Shown: positions 1-12,655, counted from the first letter of the stretch. The stretch is DNA of 64,000 bases from Dugong dugon (GCA_030035585.1 CM057472.1:88967601-89031600); one strand, 5' to 3'. Notes: generated from the letters alone by a model not told the origin. Made by a program: numbers and translations.

Positions 1-22
1 TTGAACTCCTGTTCCCAGAATG

Positions 23-24
<2 letters not shown>

Positions 25-55
<31 letters not shown>
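25..55. repeat. (TA)n microsatellite
   Basis: Pure TA dinucleotide run of about 15 units. No further function is visible. Confidence 0.95.
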
Positions 56-57
<2 letters not shown>

Positions 58-218
58 TTCTTCCTTGTTTTCTTTATTTTTTCTAATTTTTAATGTTAGT
101 TCATAGATCACTGCAGCATGCTATGATAACTGTAAGCTCTTAGTTTTATATTTTTAAGAAAACTAAAATAACTGTCAGATTTTCTTACAGAGGTAGCATT
201 ATGCATTGTGGAACTACT
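56..218. other. AT-rich stretch, nothing recognised
   Basis: T-rich sequence with no ORF, repeat family or RNA signature that I can name. Confidence 0.6.
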
Positions 219-494
219 TTAGCCTAGGCCCCCACTGTTCAAAGAAAATTTGTCAAAGGGACCATGAGTTGCAAGTGTGATATTTCTCTCACCTTGCACT
301 AGAATGTCATCTATGACTTGAAAGGTAAAAATCCCTTCTTTTATAGTCTCTGTTCCCTCTGTGGTCTGGGAAATGCAGACATCACCTAGACAACAGGAAT
401 CTACTTTTGTAGTTTTACAGAAATGGTGGGCATTCTTGGTTCTTCCTAAGATTTCTGGTGTATCATGTACTCTTCGTAAGGCTGCATTTTCCAT
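219..494 (-). other. Unrecognised 91-codon open frame
   Basis: A reverse-strand ATG-to-stop frame that overlaps no repeat I can identify. Its composition is protein-like (mixed charge, several Cys and His, no homopolymers), unlike the shadow frames in the window. The frame stays open for at least nine codons upstream of the ATG. I do not recognise the product, and I see no signal peptide, membrane segment or catalytic motif. It could be part of an exon, a fragment of an old processed pseudogene or retroelement gene, or chance. No poly(A) tract is placed to mark a processed copy. Treat as unknown. Confidence 0.2.
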
Positions 495-704
495 TGTTTT
501 TGCCAGGGCCCACTGAGAGCTCCATCCTATACCTTTGCTTAAAACCCTTTTATGAGTTTTTTTTTTTTTAATCTCAATTTTTCCATTTATTTTCTAAGTT
601 ATTAGTTTTAAAAAATGTTGGTTGCCCAATAGATGATATGTTGTAAATACACTCTTGACTGTCAAATCTTTATCCCCAGGCTAAGTCTGTCTCTTGACGT
701 CAGA

Positions 705-1100
705 CCTGTATAATCTCTCCTATAGCATACAGGACATCTCCCCTGGATGCAGCAAATGTGTCTCAAACTCAATATATACAAAACCAAACTCCTTCCACTT
801 TTTCATTAACAACAACCCTCCTTTTGTGATCGCCACCCCAGGAAATGATACCATAGCCAGCCTATCTAGCCAGGTGCCATCGCCAGCATCTCTTCATTCC
901 CTTCTAAATCAAAGTGTTACCAAGATTTACTGCCTAACTATTGGCCTTAGTTTCTGTAAAAATAGCATGGGGGCAGTGTCTGACCTCCTCCAACCCCGCA
1001 AGGTGGAAGGAAAACCAAAATCAAAAGTGCAAAGCTTTCCTTGATGATCTCCAGCTGGCATCTATCTTCCCCCTATTTGCCCTCCCTTGATTCTGTGCCT
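705..1100 (+). mobile_element. L2 LINE, 3' region (first piece)
   Basis: Matches the late L2 coding/3' region by recognition: the 'catctc...caaactcaa' segment followed by the Lys/Pro-rich stretch. The same L2 appears to resume at 1276-1345 and 1636-1745, so later insertions have divided it. The frame at 694-1044 on this strand lies in this decayed L2 and is not taken as a gene. Confidence 0.55.
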
Positions 1101-1109
1101 AATCTGCTC

Positions 1110-1275
1110 TTTTTACATCTCAAAAGTCATTATATTTAAGACGCACTCTACACTGATATGGTCTCATTAACGTAACACAAAAAACCCTATTCCCAAATGG
1201 AATTACATTCACAGGTATAAGGGTTAGGATTCCAACATGTATTTTGGGGGGACACAATTCAATCTATAATACTAT
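1110..1275 (-). mobile_element. MaLR (MLT1/MST-type) LTR fragment
   Basis: Read on the reverse strand, this begins like a MaLR LTR ('gattgaattgtgtcccccc' near 1272) and continues through the typical 'aataggg' and 'gttaatgagacc' segments, then is lost. It is an incomplete LTR lying inside the L2. Confidence 0.6.
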
Positions 1276-1361
1276 CATACAAAAATGTTCCCCTACTCCA
1301 TCCCCACTGCTACTCCCTTAACTTAGCCTTCAAACACTTGTCACCTAAACAACAATAATCA

Positions 1362-1635
1362 TAGTAGCCAACATTTACTGAGTACTTTCTATCAGCCAGG
1401 CACTGTTCTAAGCACTTAACATGAATTGATTCATTTAATCCTTCTTTCACAACCTAAGGAATAAATTATATATATTTTTTCTTATTATACAGATGAGGAA
1501 ACATAAGGCACATAGAAATTATATAATTTACTTAAAGTACTACAACTAATAAGAGGAAGATCAGGGATGATTCAGACCCAGGAAATCAAGCTCCAGAGCC
1601 AGAGCAGTTAGCCACTATCTTGTTGCCTCCAAACA
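1362..1635 (-). mobile_element. MIR SINE
   Basis: Reverse complement of the MIR consensus: 'ccaggcactgttctaagcac', the 'cagatgaggaaac' core and the 'agccagagcagttagccact' end near the tRNA-like head. It interrupts the L2, with L2 sequence on both sides. Confidence 0.8.
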
Positions 1636-1745
1636 TGCATTACTCTCACATTCCTCCCATCCTTCCCTCAGACCACTGCCAGAGTAATGATTTTAAAATG
1701 CAAATCTGGTCACATCACCGCCCATTTAAAATCTATGGCGCTTGA
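1636..1745 (+). mobile_element. L2 LINE, last piece
   Basis: The 'cactgccagagtaatg...aatctggtcacatcac' segment is the typical L2 3' region and continues the L2 of 705-1100. Confidence 0.65.
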
Positions 1746-1822
1746 TACACAATAAATACATCTTACACTAAATAATCTGTGTGGACTGAATTTCTGAAAT
1801 CAAGAGTTAATTAAGATTATTT

Positions 1823-1836
1823 AGAATGAACTTCTA
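1823..1836. repeat. Target-site duplication of L1-A, left copy
   Basis: AGAATGAACTTCTA recurs exactly at 17475-17488. An upstream 9-mer (AGAGTTAAT at 1803) also recurs at 17439, so the original duplication was probably about 34 bp. The L1 begins directly after it. Confidence 0.8.
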
Positions 1837-1837
1837 G

Positions 1838-2710
1838 AAAAGGCACTAGAACTACCTGATAGGGAATTCAAATCTCTAATATTCAGAGCTAACCAGGAGT
1901 CGCAGCAAAAAACAGACAAAAATGAGGAAAAAATAGACAAATTCATGGAAAATAGAGACCAAAAAAATGGAAGAGTTAGGAAAATAATACAGGAACAAAA
2001 TGCCAAAATAAATTCACAAGTAGAAATCATACAAAAACAACAATGAGAAATATAAGAGATAAACAACAAGATTTCAGAAATGTACAGTGTCATAGAATGG
2101 CTGAGAAGCAGGTTTGAAATGATGGAAGACAGGATCAGGGAAACTGAAGACAAACACTTGGATACAACTTTGTATGAGGAAAAATTAGTAAAAAGAATGA
2201 AGAAAAATGAAGAAACTCTGAGAATTATGTGGGATACAATCAAAAGCAAAAATTTACAAGTGATCAGAGATCCAGAACAGCGGGAGAAAACGGAAAATAC
2301 AAAGAAGATCATTGAAGAACTGCTGACAGAAAACTTCCTTAATATCATGAAAGATGAAAAGCTGACCATCCAAGAAGTTGAACAAAACACCCTAAAAGAA
2401 ACTCACCAAGACATATCATAATCACACTCGCTAAAACTAAAAACAAAGAAAGAATCATGAGAACAGCTTGAGAAAAACGAAAAGTCACATATAGAAGGGA
2501 AACAATAAGACTAAGCTCTGATTATTCAGCAGAAACCATGCAGTCAAGAAGGCAATGGGAGGACATATATAAAACCTTGAAAGAAAAAAATTACCAGCCA
2601 AGAATAATATATCCTGCAAAACTCTCATTTAAATATGATAGTGAAATTAGGACGTTTCCAGATAAACAGAAATTAAAGGAATATGTGAAAACCAAACCAA
2701 ACTTATAAGA
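1838..2710 (+). pseudogene. L1-A ORF1 remnant (ORF1p RNA-binding protein)
   Basis: ORF1p is the trimeric RNA-binding chaperone that coats L1 RNA. This copy starts after the N-terminus, at the same point as 36250 in L1-C. It holds the coiled-coil part, then an open stretch at 2080-2421 covering the end of the coiled coil and the RRM (including the 'KNEETLRIMWDTIKSKN' region), then the C-terminal domain up to about 2710. An in-frame stop near 2046, further stops and shifts after 2421, and the missing start make it non-functional. The long reverse-strand frame over the same bases is a shadow. Confidence 0.85.
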
Positions 2711-3212
2711 ATTATTAAAGGGAGTCCTTTGGTCTGAGGACAAACAACATCAGACCACAGCCTCAATCTAGGATGCAAGATCATACCAGCCAGATACCAA
2801 CCTAGGAAATGAACTCTCAAGGACTATCCAAAACCAGAAGAATTAAAACAGGGAACCAGAGAGGTTAATCTGTAAAAGACAACAGCATCAGAACAATAAA
2901 AGAGGAATTAAATGGTGCAGGTATAGAAGTTTCTAAGGGAGAATAAGGCAAGGTGATACCAAGTAATAATAGACTGGTTAAAACCTAGGAAGATAAGGGA
3001 AACTTTCAAGGTAAGAACAAAGAAAGTTAACAAATCAACTCATCCAAATAAAGAAAAAAAACATAAAGTCTCAGTAAAACAAAATCTACAAAAACAAAAA
3101 AATGAAAAAAAAATCCACAAACAAAAGGAATTCAGCACAGGAGAGCAAGAGGAACAAAGAAATCATCAACACCACAAAAAAAAAAAAAAAAAAAAAAAAA
3201 AAGCACTACAAA
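2711..3212 (+). other. L1-A inter-ORF spacer
   Basis: A-rich sequence between ORF1 and ORF2, homologous to 37175-37618 in L1-C. It includes an A-run at 3177-3202. The bridging frame at 3102-3377 is partly made of Lys codons from that run. Confidence 0.7.
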
Positions 3213-5107
3213 ATGAGAGCAATAAACCCACACCTATCAATAATTATACTGAATGTAAATGGCCTAAATGCAACCACCAAGAGACAGAGAGTGACAGAAT
3301 GGATTAAAAAACAAAACAAAAAAAAAAAAAAAAAAACAGGATCCATCAATAAGCTGTCTATAAGAGATACACCTTAGAAACAAAGACATAAATATTGAAA
3401 ACCAAAGGATGGAAGAACATACATAAAGCAAACATCTACCAAAAAAGAGCAAGAGTGGCAATACTAAACTCAGATAAAATAGACTTTAAAACAAAATCCA
3501 CCATAAAAGACAAAGAAGGGCACTACTTCATAATTAAAGGGATGATCCATCATGAAGATATAACCCTAATAAACATCTATGCACCCAATGACAGGGCTCC
3601 AAAATACATAAAACAAACTCTAACAGCACTGAAAAGAGAAATTAACAGTTCCATGATAATAGTAGGAGACGTCAACAAGCCACTCTTGGTAAAGGACAGA
3701 ACATCTAGAAAGAAACTCAACAAAGATACAGAAGAGCTAAAGGCCACAATCAGCCAACTTGACCTCATAAACATATACAGAACACTCGACCCAACAGCTG
3801 CAAAGTACATATTCTTTTCCAGTGCACATGGAACATCCTCCAGAATAGACCACATCTTAGGCCACAAAGCAACCCTCAACAAAATCCAAAATTTTGAAGT
3901 AATACAAAGCATTTTCACTGACCACAATGCCATCAAAGCAGAAATAACAGGAAGAGCAAGGGGAAAAAAAATCAATTAAATTGAAACTGAAATACCACTC
4001 TGCTTAAAAATCACTGCGTAATAGAAGAAATCAGATATGGAATCAGAAAATTCCTAGAATCAAATCAGAATGAAAACACATCATACCAAAACCTTTGGGA
4101 CACAGCAAAGGCAGTCCTCAGAGGACAATTTATAGTAATAGATGTACACATCAAAAAAGAAGAAAGGGACAAAATCAAAACATTAGCTGCACAACTCAAA
4201 CAAATAGAAAGAGAACAGCAAAAGAAGCCCATAGCCACCAGAAGAAAGGAAATAATAAAGATCAGAGCAGAAATACATGAAATAGAGAATAGAAAAACAA
4301 TAGAAAGAATCAACAAAACCAAAAGTTGGTTCTTTGAAAGGATCAACAAAATCGACAAACTGCTAGCCAAACCGACAAAAGAAAACAGGAGAGGACACAG
4401 ATAACCCAAATAAGAAATGAAATGGGGGACATTATGACAGATCCAACTGAAATAAAAAGGATCATAGCAGAGTACTATGAAAAACTATACTCCAACAAAT
4501 TTGAAAACCTAGAGGAAATGGACAAATTTCTAGAAACACATTACCTACCCAAACTAACACAAAATGATGTTGAAAACCTGAACAGACCCATTACAAGAGA
4601 AGAGATTGAAAAGGTAATTAAAAAAAAAAACTCCCCCCACAAAAAGTCCTGGCCCAGATGGCTTCACTGGAGAATTCTACGAAACATTCAGAGAAGAGCT
4701 TACACCAGTACTACTCAAACTATTTCAGACACTGAAAAGGAAGTGATACTTCAGAATTCACTCTATGAAGCCAGCATAACCCTGATACCAAAACCAGGCA
4801 AAGACACCACAAAAAAAGTAAATTACAGACCAATATCTCTGATGAATATAGATGCAAAAATTCTCAACAAAATTCTATCCAATAGAATTCAGCATCATAT
4901 TTAAAAAAATAATACACCACGACAAAGTAGGATTCATACCAGGTATGCAAGGATGGTTCAACATTAGAAAATCAATCAATGTAATCCATCACATAAATAA
5001 AAGGAAAGAAAACAATCACATGATCATCTCACTTGACACAGAAAAGGCATTCAACAAAGTCCAACGCCCATTCCTGACAAAAACTCTCAATAAAGTAGGT
5101 ATAGAGG
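3213..5107 (+). pseudogene. L1-A ORF2 remnant, part 1 (endonuclease and start of RT)
   Basis: ORF2p carries an apurinic-type endonuclease and a reverse transcriptase that nick the target and copy L1 RNA. The ATG at 3213 begins the endonuclease; the N-terminal 'LNVNGLNA' motif is visible. The open stretch at 3395-3979 covers most of the domain, with the 'SRIDHILGH' and 'FTDHNAI' motifs near its end. Frames are then broken at about 3980-4420. The first RT blocks lie at 4422-4904 and 4852-5107. It ends where L1-B inserted. A-run slippage at 3318-3338 and 4618-4630 adds frameshifts. Confidence 0.85.
5092..5107. repeat. Probable target-site duplication, left copy (L1-B plus transduced DNA)
   Basis: AAAGTAGGTATAGAGG belongs to L1-A ORF2 and precedes the L1-B 5' end. 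A diverged partner (AAAATAGATATAGAAAGG) is at 13972-13989. All differences are G/A transitions. The same bases occur once in L1-C (about 39471). Confidence 0.7.
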
Positions 5108-6395
5108 GGGCGGAGCCAAGACGGCAGTGTAGTTAGACGCTTCCTATATCCCTTTTACAACAAAGACCTGGAAAAACAAGTGATTTGATTATATATGAAT
5201 ATCTAGGAGCCCTGAACAAGGCAAAGTTGAGGAACTGGACTGAGTGGCATTGGTAGAGGGAGACGGTTCGGAAGAAGCTGTGGCGGTGGGATGGCAACTC
5301 CCCGGCCACGCTGGCAACTCCCCGGCCATGCCAGGTCTACAATGAAGCAGGCAAACAGCTGTGCATGCACTCGGAAAGCAGGTTCCACACTGAGAGAGAG
5401 ATCCAGCAGCAAAGACTCTACTTGGACACTCCAAACCAGTGAAAAGCAGCTCCCAAGTGACTAAAGATAAGTACATGCGTGCGGCCTTTCACAGGGATTT
5501 AAAAAAAAAAAAAAAAAAAGCCCATTTGGGAAAAACCTCTCTCTCTTTTACCTCTTCCCTCCACACTCTGCACCACGAGTCTGCTGGGCCGGAAGTAGAT
5601 CCCCAAAAGCACCCTGACCCATTCTCCTGGCCTTGGAGACGGAACAAATAACCTACTGGCTCCCCTAAGCCAGAGACACAGGGTCAGCACAGCTCCTTTG
5701 CTAGGCACAGGCATAAGGAGTCCGCAGACTCTGAGTGCCTTATACCCCTGTATAGACTTGTGGGGACCCATCTAAACAGCATTAGCCCTCACTTCCATGG
5801 TACAACAGGGCAAACATCTGAAGTTTAACTCCAACTGTTTCAGCAGTGAAGTGGCAGATTTGTGATCCTGGAAACAGCCCTGCCCCTTAAGTAGGCACTT
5901 TTATTGATCCACAACAGGGGCTTGAGGACTGGTGGCAGCACCAAAACCTCCTAGTCACCTGCTACAGGAGTCCAAGAAAAAGTGGTGCCCTCGAGTCTTT
6001 ACAGCCAACAGAGTGAGGAGCTCATAGTCCGGCTGCAAACCTCACCTACCTACTCACCCCAGAGAATAAGGACACGCTTTCCTTTCAGACTCTCAGGGGC
6101 AGCCATCACCCCCCTGCCTGGCTCAGTATGTGATCCCCTACCACAGCCAGCGTCCAGTGCCTGCACCAATCACCCATGCCTCTATAGGACTGTAGTGAGA
6201 GCCTGCACCACATAGCTGGTGACCGACTGCCTGGTCACCTGAGCTAAACCCATATAGGAAAATTTAACAGATTCCTCTGACCACATACTTAGTTACAGAG
6301 CTATCTACCTGGTGACAGGACATTAGACCTTCAAAACAAAACAAGAAGCCAGGACACACTAAACAAATATAAAATAAAATTATAATAACTTATTG
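5106..6395 (+). promoter_or_regulatory. L1-B 5' UTR (internal promoter region)
   Basis: By homology with other L1s this region holds the internal Pol II promoter. It is GC-richer than the surroundings. It contains a tandem 20-bp duplication at about 5291-5331 (two 'tggcaactccccggcca' units) and an A-run at 5501-5519. It does not resemble the 5' UTR of L1-C at 34569. Frames within it are not credible genes. Confidence 0.7.
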
Positions 6396-7408
6396 ATGGC
6401 TCGGAGACAGCAGTCAATATCAAATCACATAAAGAGGCAGTCCATGATGGCTTCAGCAAGCTCCCAAAATAAAGAATCAATAAATTCCCTGGACAAAGAG
6501 GATTTCTTGGAATTACCACAGGCAGAATACAAAACATTAATATACAGAAATCTCCTAGAAATTAGAAAGGAAACTCGACAAAATGCAGAAATGGCCAGGG
6601 TACACACAGAAAAAGTAGTAGAGGAAATTAAAACAGTTATTCAAGAACATAATGACAAATTTAATAGGCTGCAAGAATCCATAGAGAGACAGCAATCAGA
6701 AATCCAGATTAACAATAAAAATTCAGAATTAGACAACTCAATAGTAAGTCGTAGGAGCAGAATTGAGGCAGTAGAAATTAAAATTAGTGACATTGACGAT
6801 AAAGTTCTTGAAGCCAACTTATCTGAGGAAAAATCAGATAAAAAAAATTAAAAAGAATGAAGAAACTCCAAGAGTTATGTGGGACTTGATCAAGAGAAAT
6901 AACCTATGAGTGATTGGAGTACCAGAACAGGGAGGATAACAGAAAGTACAGAGAAAATTGTTGAAGGTTTATTAACAGAAAACTTCCCTGATATCATGAA
7001 AGATGAGACGATATCTATCCAAGATGCTCATTGAACCCCACATAAGGTAGATCCCAAAAGAAAGCACCAAGACATATTATAATCAAACTTACCAAAACCA
7101 AAGATAAAGAGAGAATTTTAAGAGTGGCTGGGGATAAAAGAAAAGTCATCTACAAAGGAGAGTCAATTAGAATAAGCTCGGACTACGCAGAAGAAACCAT
7201 GCAGGCAAGAAGGCAATGGGATGACATATATAAAGCCTTGAAGGAAAAAAACTGCCAGCCAAGAATTATATATCCAGCAAAACTGTGTCTCAAATATGAT
7301 GGCGAAATTAGGGCATTTCCAGATAAACAGAAGTTCAGGGAATTTTCAAAAACCAAACCAAAACTACAAGAAATACTAAAGGGAGTCCTATGGTTAGATA
7401 ATCAGTAA
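6396..7408 (+). pseudogene. L1-B ORF1 remnant (ORF1p RNA-binding protein)
   Basis: The ATG at 6396 opens a clean 151-codon frame to 6851 with a polar N-terminus and a heptad-rich coiled coil ('EEIKTVIQEHNDKFNRLQES'). A frameshift and stops break the RRM (about 6860-7080, including an in-frame stop in the 'SDWS/IGVPEQ' region). The C-terminal domain is open again at 7124-7408, with the 'RRQWDDIYKALKEKN' signature and a natural stop after 'LWLDNQ'. Full length would be about 335 codons, normal for L1 ORF1p. Confidence 0.85.
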
Positions 7409-7847
7409 TGCCAGATAACAACGCAAGACTAGAACACAGGACAGAGCAACTAGATATTGACTCAAACAGGGAAATCAATAATACATCAAACTACAACATT
7501 GAAAATAGGGAAACAGATATCAATATGTAAAAAAGGACAACATCAAAACAAAAAAGAGGTACTTAAAAAATGCAGACATTGATTTTTCATATGGAGGGGA
7601 AGTTAAAGCAATATAAAGTAACAAAAGACTGGTATAAACTTAGAAAAATAGGGGTAAATATTAAGGTAACCACAAAGGAATCTAACAATCCTACACATCA
7701 AAATAAAACAGTAGAAAAACATAAAGACCCAGCAAACACAAAATGTACAACAAAGAAAAAGATGGAAAAAAAAACATAAAGCAAAATAGCACAGAAGATT
7801 AAGGGGAACAAAGAAACTGTGAACAACACACAAAAAGAGATATCAGG
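7409..7847 (+). other. L1-B inter-ORF spacer
   Basis: A-rich spacer of about 440 bp, equivalent to 37175-37618 in L1-C. The short frame at 7570-7779 is not conserved in the other L1 copies. Confidence 0.7.
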
Positions 7848-10800
7848 ATAACAGCACTAAACTCTTAACTATCAATAATTACGATGAATGTAAATTGACT
7901 TAATGCACCAATAAAGAGACAGAGAGTGGCAGATTGGATAAAAAAGCATGATCCATCTATTGCTGCCTACAAGAGACGCACCTTAGACTTAAAGACACAA
8001 ACAGGCTAAAACTCAAAGGATGGAAAAAAATATATCAAGCAAGTAACACTCAAAAAGAGCAGGAGTGGCAATATTAATCTCTGACAAAATAGACTTTAAA
8101 GTAAAATCCACCACAAAGGATAAGGAAGGGTACTATATAATGATTAAAGGGTCAATACACCAGGAGGACATAACTATAATAAATATCTATGCACCCAACA
8201 ACAGGGCTCCAAAATACATAAAACAAACTAACAGCTCTGAAGAGAGAGATAGATAGCTCCACAATAGTAGTAGGAGACTTCAACATGCCACTTTCGGTGA
8301 AGGACAGAACATCCAGAAAGAAGCTCAACAAAAACAGGGATGAGCTAAATGCTACAATCAGCCAACTTGATTTCATTGACATATACCGAACACTGCACCC
8401 AAAAGCAGCCAAGTATACTTTCTTTTCCAATGCACATGGAACATTCTCCAGAATAGACCACAAAATCCAAAACATCAAAACATTACAAAGAATCTTTTCT
8501 GACCATAAAGCCATAAAAGTGGAAATCAACAACACAAAAAACTAGGAAAAAAAATCAAGCACATGGAAACTGAACAACACCTTGCTCAAAAACTACTGGG
8601 TTATAGAAGAAATTAAGCACGGAATAAAGAAATTCATAGAATCAAACAAGAATGAAAACACATCCTACCAGAACCTTTGGGACAAAGCAAAAGCAGTGCT
8701 CAGAGGGCAGTTTATAGCAATAAATGCACACATCCAAAAAGAAGAAAGGGTCATAATCAAAGCATTAACCCTACAACTGGAACAAGTAGAAAGAGAGCAG
8801 AAAAAGAAGCCCACAGGTGCCAGAAGGAAGGAAATAATAAGAATTAGAGCAGAATTAAATGAAATAGAGAATAGAAAACAATTGAAAGAGTTAACAAGTC
8901 CAAAAGCTGGTTCTTTGAAAAGATCAACAAAATTGATAAGCCACTGGCCAAACTGACAAAAGAAAAACAGGAGAGGATGCAAATAACCCATATAGGAAAT
9001 GAAATGGGGGACATTATGACAGACCCAACTGAAATCAAACGAATCATAAGAGATTACTATGAAAAATTGTACTCTGACAAATTTGAAAACCTAGAGGAAA
9101 TAGACAAATTTCTAGAAACTCACTACCTACTTAAATTAACACAAACAGAGGTAGAACAACTAAATAAACCCATAACAAAAGAAGAGATTGAAAAGGTTAT
9201 TAAAAAACTGCCAACAAAAAAAAAGCCCCAGCTGGATGGCTTCACTGGAGAAGCCTACCAAACTCTCAGAGAAGAGATAACACCACTTCTACCAAAGTTA
9301 TTTCAGAGCATAGAAAAGGATGGAATACTCCCAAACTCATTCTATGAAGTCAGCATAACCCTGATACCAAAACCAGGTAAAGACACCACAAAAAAAGAAA
9401 ATTACAGACTGATATCCCTCATGAACATTAACACAAAAATCCTCAACAAAATTTTAGCCAATAGAATTCAGCAACATACCAAAAAAATAATTCACCATGA
9501 TCAAGTGGGATTTATACCAAGTATGCAGGGATGGTTCAACATTAGAAAAACAATCAATGTAATCCATCACATAAATAAAACAAAAGACAAGAACCACATG
9601 ATATTATCAATCGATGCAGAAAAGGCATTTGACAAACTCCAACACCCATTCATGGTAAAAACTCTCAATAAAATAGGAATAGAAGGGAAATTCCTCAGTA
9701 TAATTAAGGGCATTTATACAAAACCAACAGCCAACATCATCCTAAATAGAGAGGCTTTGAAAGCATTCCCCTTGAGAACAGGAACCAGACAGGGATGCCC
9801 TCTATCACCACTATTACTCAACATCGTGCTGGAGGTCCTAGCCAGAGCAATTAGGGTAGAAAAAGAAATAAAGGGCATCCAAACAGGTAGGGAAGAAGTC
9901 AAAGTATCTCTATTTGCAGATGATATGATCTTATACACAGAAAACCCGAAGAATCAACAAGAAAACTACTGGAACTAATAGATTTCAGCAAAGTATCAGG
10001 ATGCAAGATAAACATACAAAAATCAATTGGATTCCTTTACACCAACAAAGAGAACCTTAAAGAGGAAATCACCAAATCAATATCATTTACAATAGCTCCC
10101 AAGAAGATAAAATACTTAGGAATAAATTCGACCAGAGATGTAAAAGATCTATACAGAGATCTATACAGTGTCTTGTAAGACACTACTGCAAGAAACTAAA
10201 AGAGACCTGCATCAGTGGAAAAATATACCTTGCTCATGGATAGGTAGACCCAACATAGTGAAAACGTCAATTCTACCCAAAGCAATCTACAGATAAAATG
10301 CAGTCCCGATCCAAATTCCACCAACATTTTTTAATGAGATGGAGAAACTAATCACCAAATTCATATGGAAAGGGAAAAGTCCCCGAATAAATAAAGCATT
10401 ACTCAAGAAGAAGAACAAAGTGGGAGACCTTACACTACCTGATTTTAGGACCTATTATACTGCCATAGTAGGCAAAACAGCCTGTTACTGGTACAACAAC
10501 ATATACATAGACCAATGGAACAGAGTTGAGAATCCAGATATAAGCTCATCCACCTATGAGCAGCTAATATTTAACAAAGGACCAAAGTTCATTATTTGGG
10601 GGAAAAGACAGTCTCTTTAACAAATGGTGCTGGCATAACTGGATATCTCCATGCAAAAAACTGAGACAAGACCCATACCTCACACCAGGCACAAAAACTA
10701 ACTCAAAATGGATCAAAGGGTTAAATATAAAATCAAAAACAATAAAGATTATGGAAGAAAGAATAGGGACAACACTAGGAGCCCTAATACATGGCATAAA

Positions 10801-11646
10801 CACAATACGAACCATAAGTAAAATGCACAAGCACCAGAAGAGAGACTAGATAAATGGGAGCTCCTAAAAATCAAACACTTATGCTCGTCAAAAGACTTCA
10901 CCAAAAGAGTCAAAAGACAACCTACAGATTGGGAAAAAATTTTTGGCTATGAAAAATCCGATCAGTGTCTAATCTCTAAAATCTACAAGGTACTGCAAAA
11001 CCTCAACAACAAAAAGACAAATAACCCAATTAAAAAATGGGCAAAGGATATGAACAGGCACTTCACCAAAGAAGATATTCAGGTGGCTACCAGACACATG
11101 AAGAAATGCTCACGATCATTAGCCATTAAAGAAATGCAGATCAAAACTACAATGAGATATCATCTCACCCCATCAAGGCTAGCACTAATACAAAAAACAC
11201 AAAATAATAAATGCTGGAGAGCTTGTGGAGAGACTGGAACACTTATGCAGTGTTGGTGGGAATGTAAAATGGTACAATCATTTTGGAAATCGATTTGGCG
11301 CTTCCTTAAAAAGCTAGAAATAGACGTACCATACGATCCAGCTATCCTGCTCCTTGGAATGTATCCTAGAAAAATGAGAGCCATCACACGAATAGACATA
11401 TGCACACCCATGTTCATTGCAGCACTGTTCATAATAGCAAAAAGATGGAAGCAACCTAGGTGCCCATCAACGGATGAATGGATAAACAAACTATGGTATA
11501 TCCACACAATGGAATATTACACAACGATAAAGAACAACGACAAAGCTGTGAAACATCGTATAACATGGTGGAAGCTAGAACTTATTATGCTGAGTGAATT
11601 TAGTCAGTCACAGAAGGACAAATATTGTATAAGACCACTATTATAA
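7848..11646 (+). pseudogene. L1-B ORF2 remnant (endonuclease/reverse transcriptase)
   Basis: The start codon is lost: ATA at 7848 where L1-A and L1-C have ATG. An in-frame stop follows in the 'LNVNGLNA' motif. The endonuclease spans about 7860-8545 in pieces and lacks part of the 'HILGHK' motif. The longest open piece (8977-9978, 333 codons) covers most of the RT: the 'LIPKPGKDT' block, '[13 protein letters not shown]', '[12 protein letters not shown]', and an intact FADD catalytic box near 9920. A further break follows at 9978. The C-terminal Cys-rich domain is open at 11050-11646 ('[19 protein letters not shown]') and ends with a natural stop. Confidence 0.9.
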
Positions 11647-12655
11647 GAACTCAAGAAAAGGTTTAAACACAGAAGGAAACATTCTTTGATGGTTTCGGGG
11701 GTGGGGAGGAAGGGGGAGGGTTATTCACTAAGTACATAGTAGATAAGAATCATGTTAGGTGAAGGGAAGGACAGCACACACTATAGGGGAAGTCTGCACA
11801 ACTGTACTAAACCAAGCTAAGACGTTTCCTGAATACAATCAAATACTTTGAGAGACAGAGTAGCAGGGATGGTAGGTTTGGGGACCATGCTTTCAGGGGA
11901 CATCTAAGTCAATTGGCATAACAAAGCTTATAAAGAAAATGTTCTGCATCCCACTTTGGTGAGTGGCATCTGGGGTCTTAAAAGCTTGCAAGCAGCCATC
12001 TAAGATGCATCAATTGGTCCCAACCACTTGGAGTAAAGGAGAACGAAGAACACCAAAGACACAAGGAAAGTATTAGCCCAAGAGACAGAATGGGCCACAT
12101 AAACCAGAGACGTCATCAGCCTGAGACCAGAAGAACTAGATGGTGCCCGGCTACCACCAACGAACGTCCTGACAGGGAACACAACAGAGGGTCCCTGATG
12201 GAGCAGTAGAAGGATGGGGTGCAGAACTCAAATTCTAGTAGGCAGACCAGACTTAACGGTCTGACTGAGAATGGAGGCACCCCAGAAAGTATGGCCCCTG
12301 GACTCTCTATCAGCCCAGAACTAAAACAATTTCTGAGGCCAACTCTTCAGACAGGGATTGGACTGGACTGTGGGACATAAAGTGATACTTGTGAAGAATG
12401 TGCCTTTGAGTCAAGCAGATACAGGAGACCAAAGGGGCAGCTTTTGTCCAGAGATGAGATGGGAAGGCAGAGAGAGTTAGGAGTGGGTGGAATGGTCATG
12501 GGGAATCAGGGGTGGAAAGGAGGAGTGTGCTGTCGCAGAATGGGGTGAGCAATTAGGGTCTCATAACAATGTATGCAAAAAAAATTTTTTATATGGGAGA
12601 CTAACTTGAAATGTAAACTTCGTTTACTTATAACAATACAAAAAGAAAAGAAAAA
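11647..12655 (+). other. L1-B 3' UTR
   Basis: Homologous to the 3' UTRs of L1-A (16459-17434) and, in reverse, 19918-20850. It contains the guanine-rich polypurine tract typical of mammalian L1 3' UTRs (11695-11720, runs of 3-5 G), a possible G-quadruplex. It ends in mixed A-rich sequence without a long pure A tail. Confidence 0.8.

Larger units (their letters stand above)
5106..12655 (+). mobile_element. L1-B: full-length L1 inserted into L1-A
   Basis: Starts with the G-rich 'GGGGGCGGAGCCAAGACGGC' typical of a mammalian L1 5' terminus and runs through a 1.3-kb 5' UTR, ORF1, ORF2 and a 1-kb 3' UTR. It interrupts ORF2 of L1-A. It ends in a weak A-rich stretch (12636-12660) rather than a clean tail, and the sequence downstream appears to have been carried along with it. 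Many stops and frameshifts show it is dead. About 7.55 kb. Confidence 0.85.

Noticed and set aside
1821-2390. 189-codon reverse-strand frame (and similar at 36353-36757, 3577-3975, 38394-38831)
   Set aside because: Antisense shadows of A-rich L1 ORF1/ORF2; hydrophobic Phe/Leu/Ser composition is the complement of Lys/Asn/Glu codons.
5439-6215. Frames of 70-90 codons around the A-run at 5501
   Set aside because: Within the L1-B 5' UTR, mostly non-ATG-conserved and interrupted; not equivalent in other copies.
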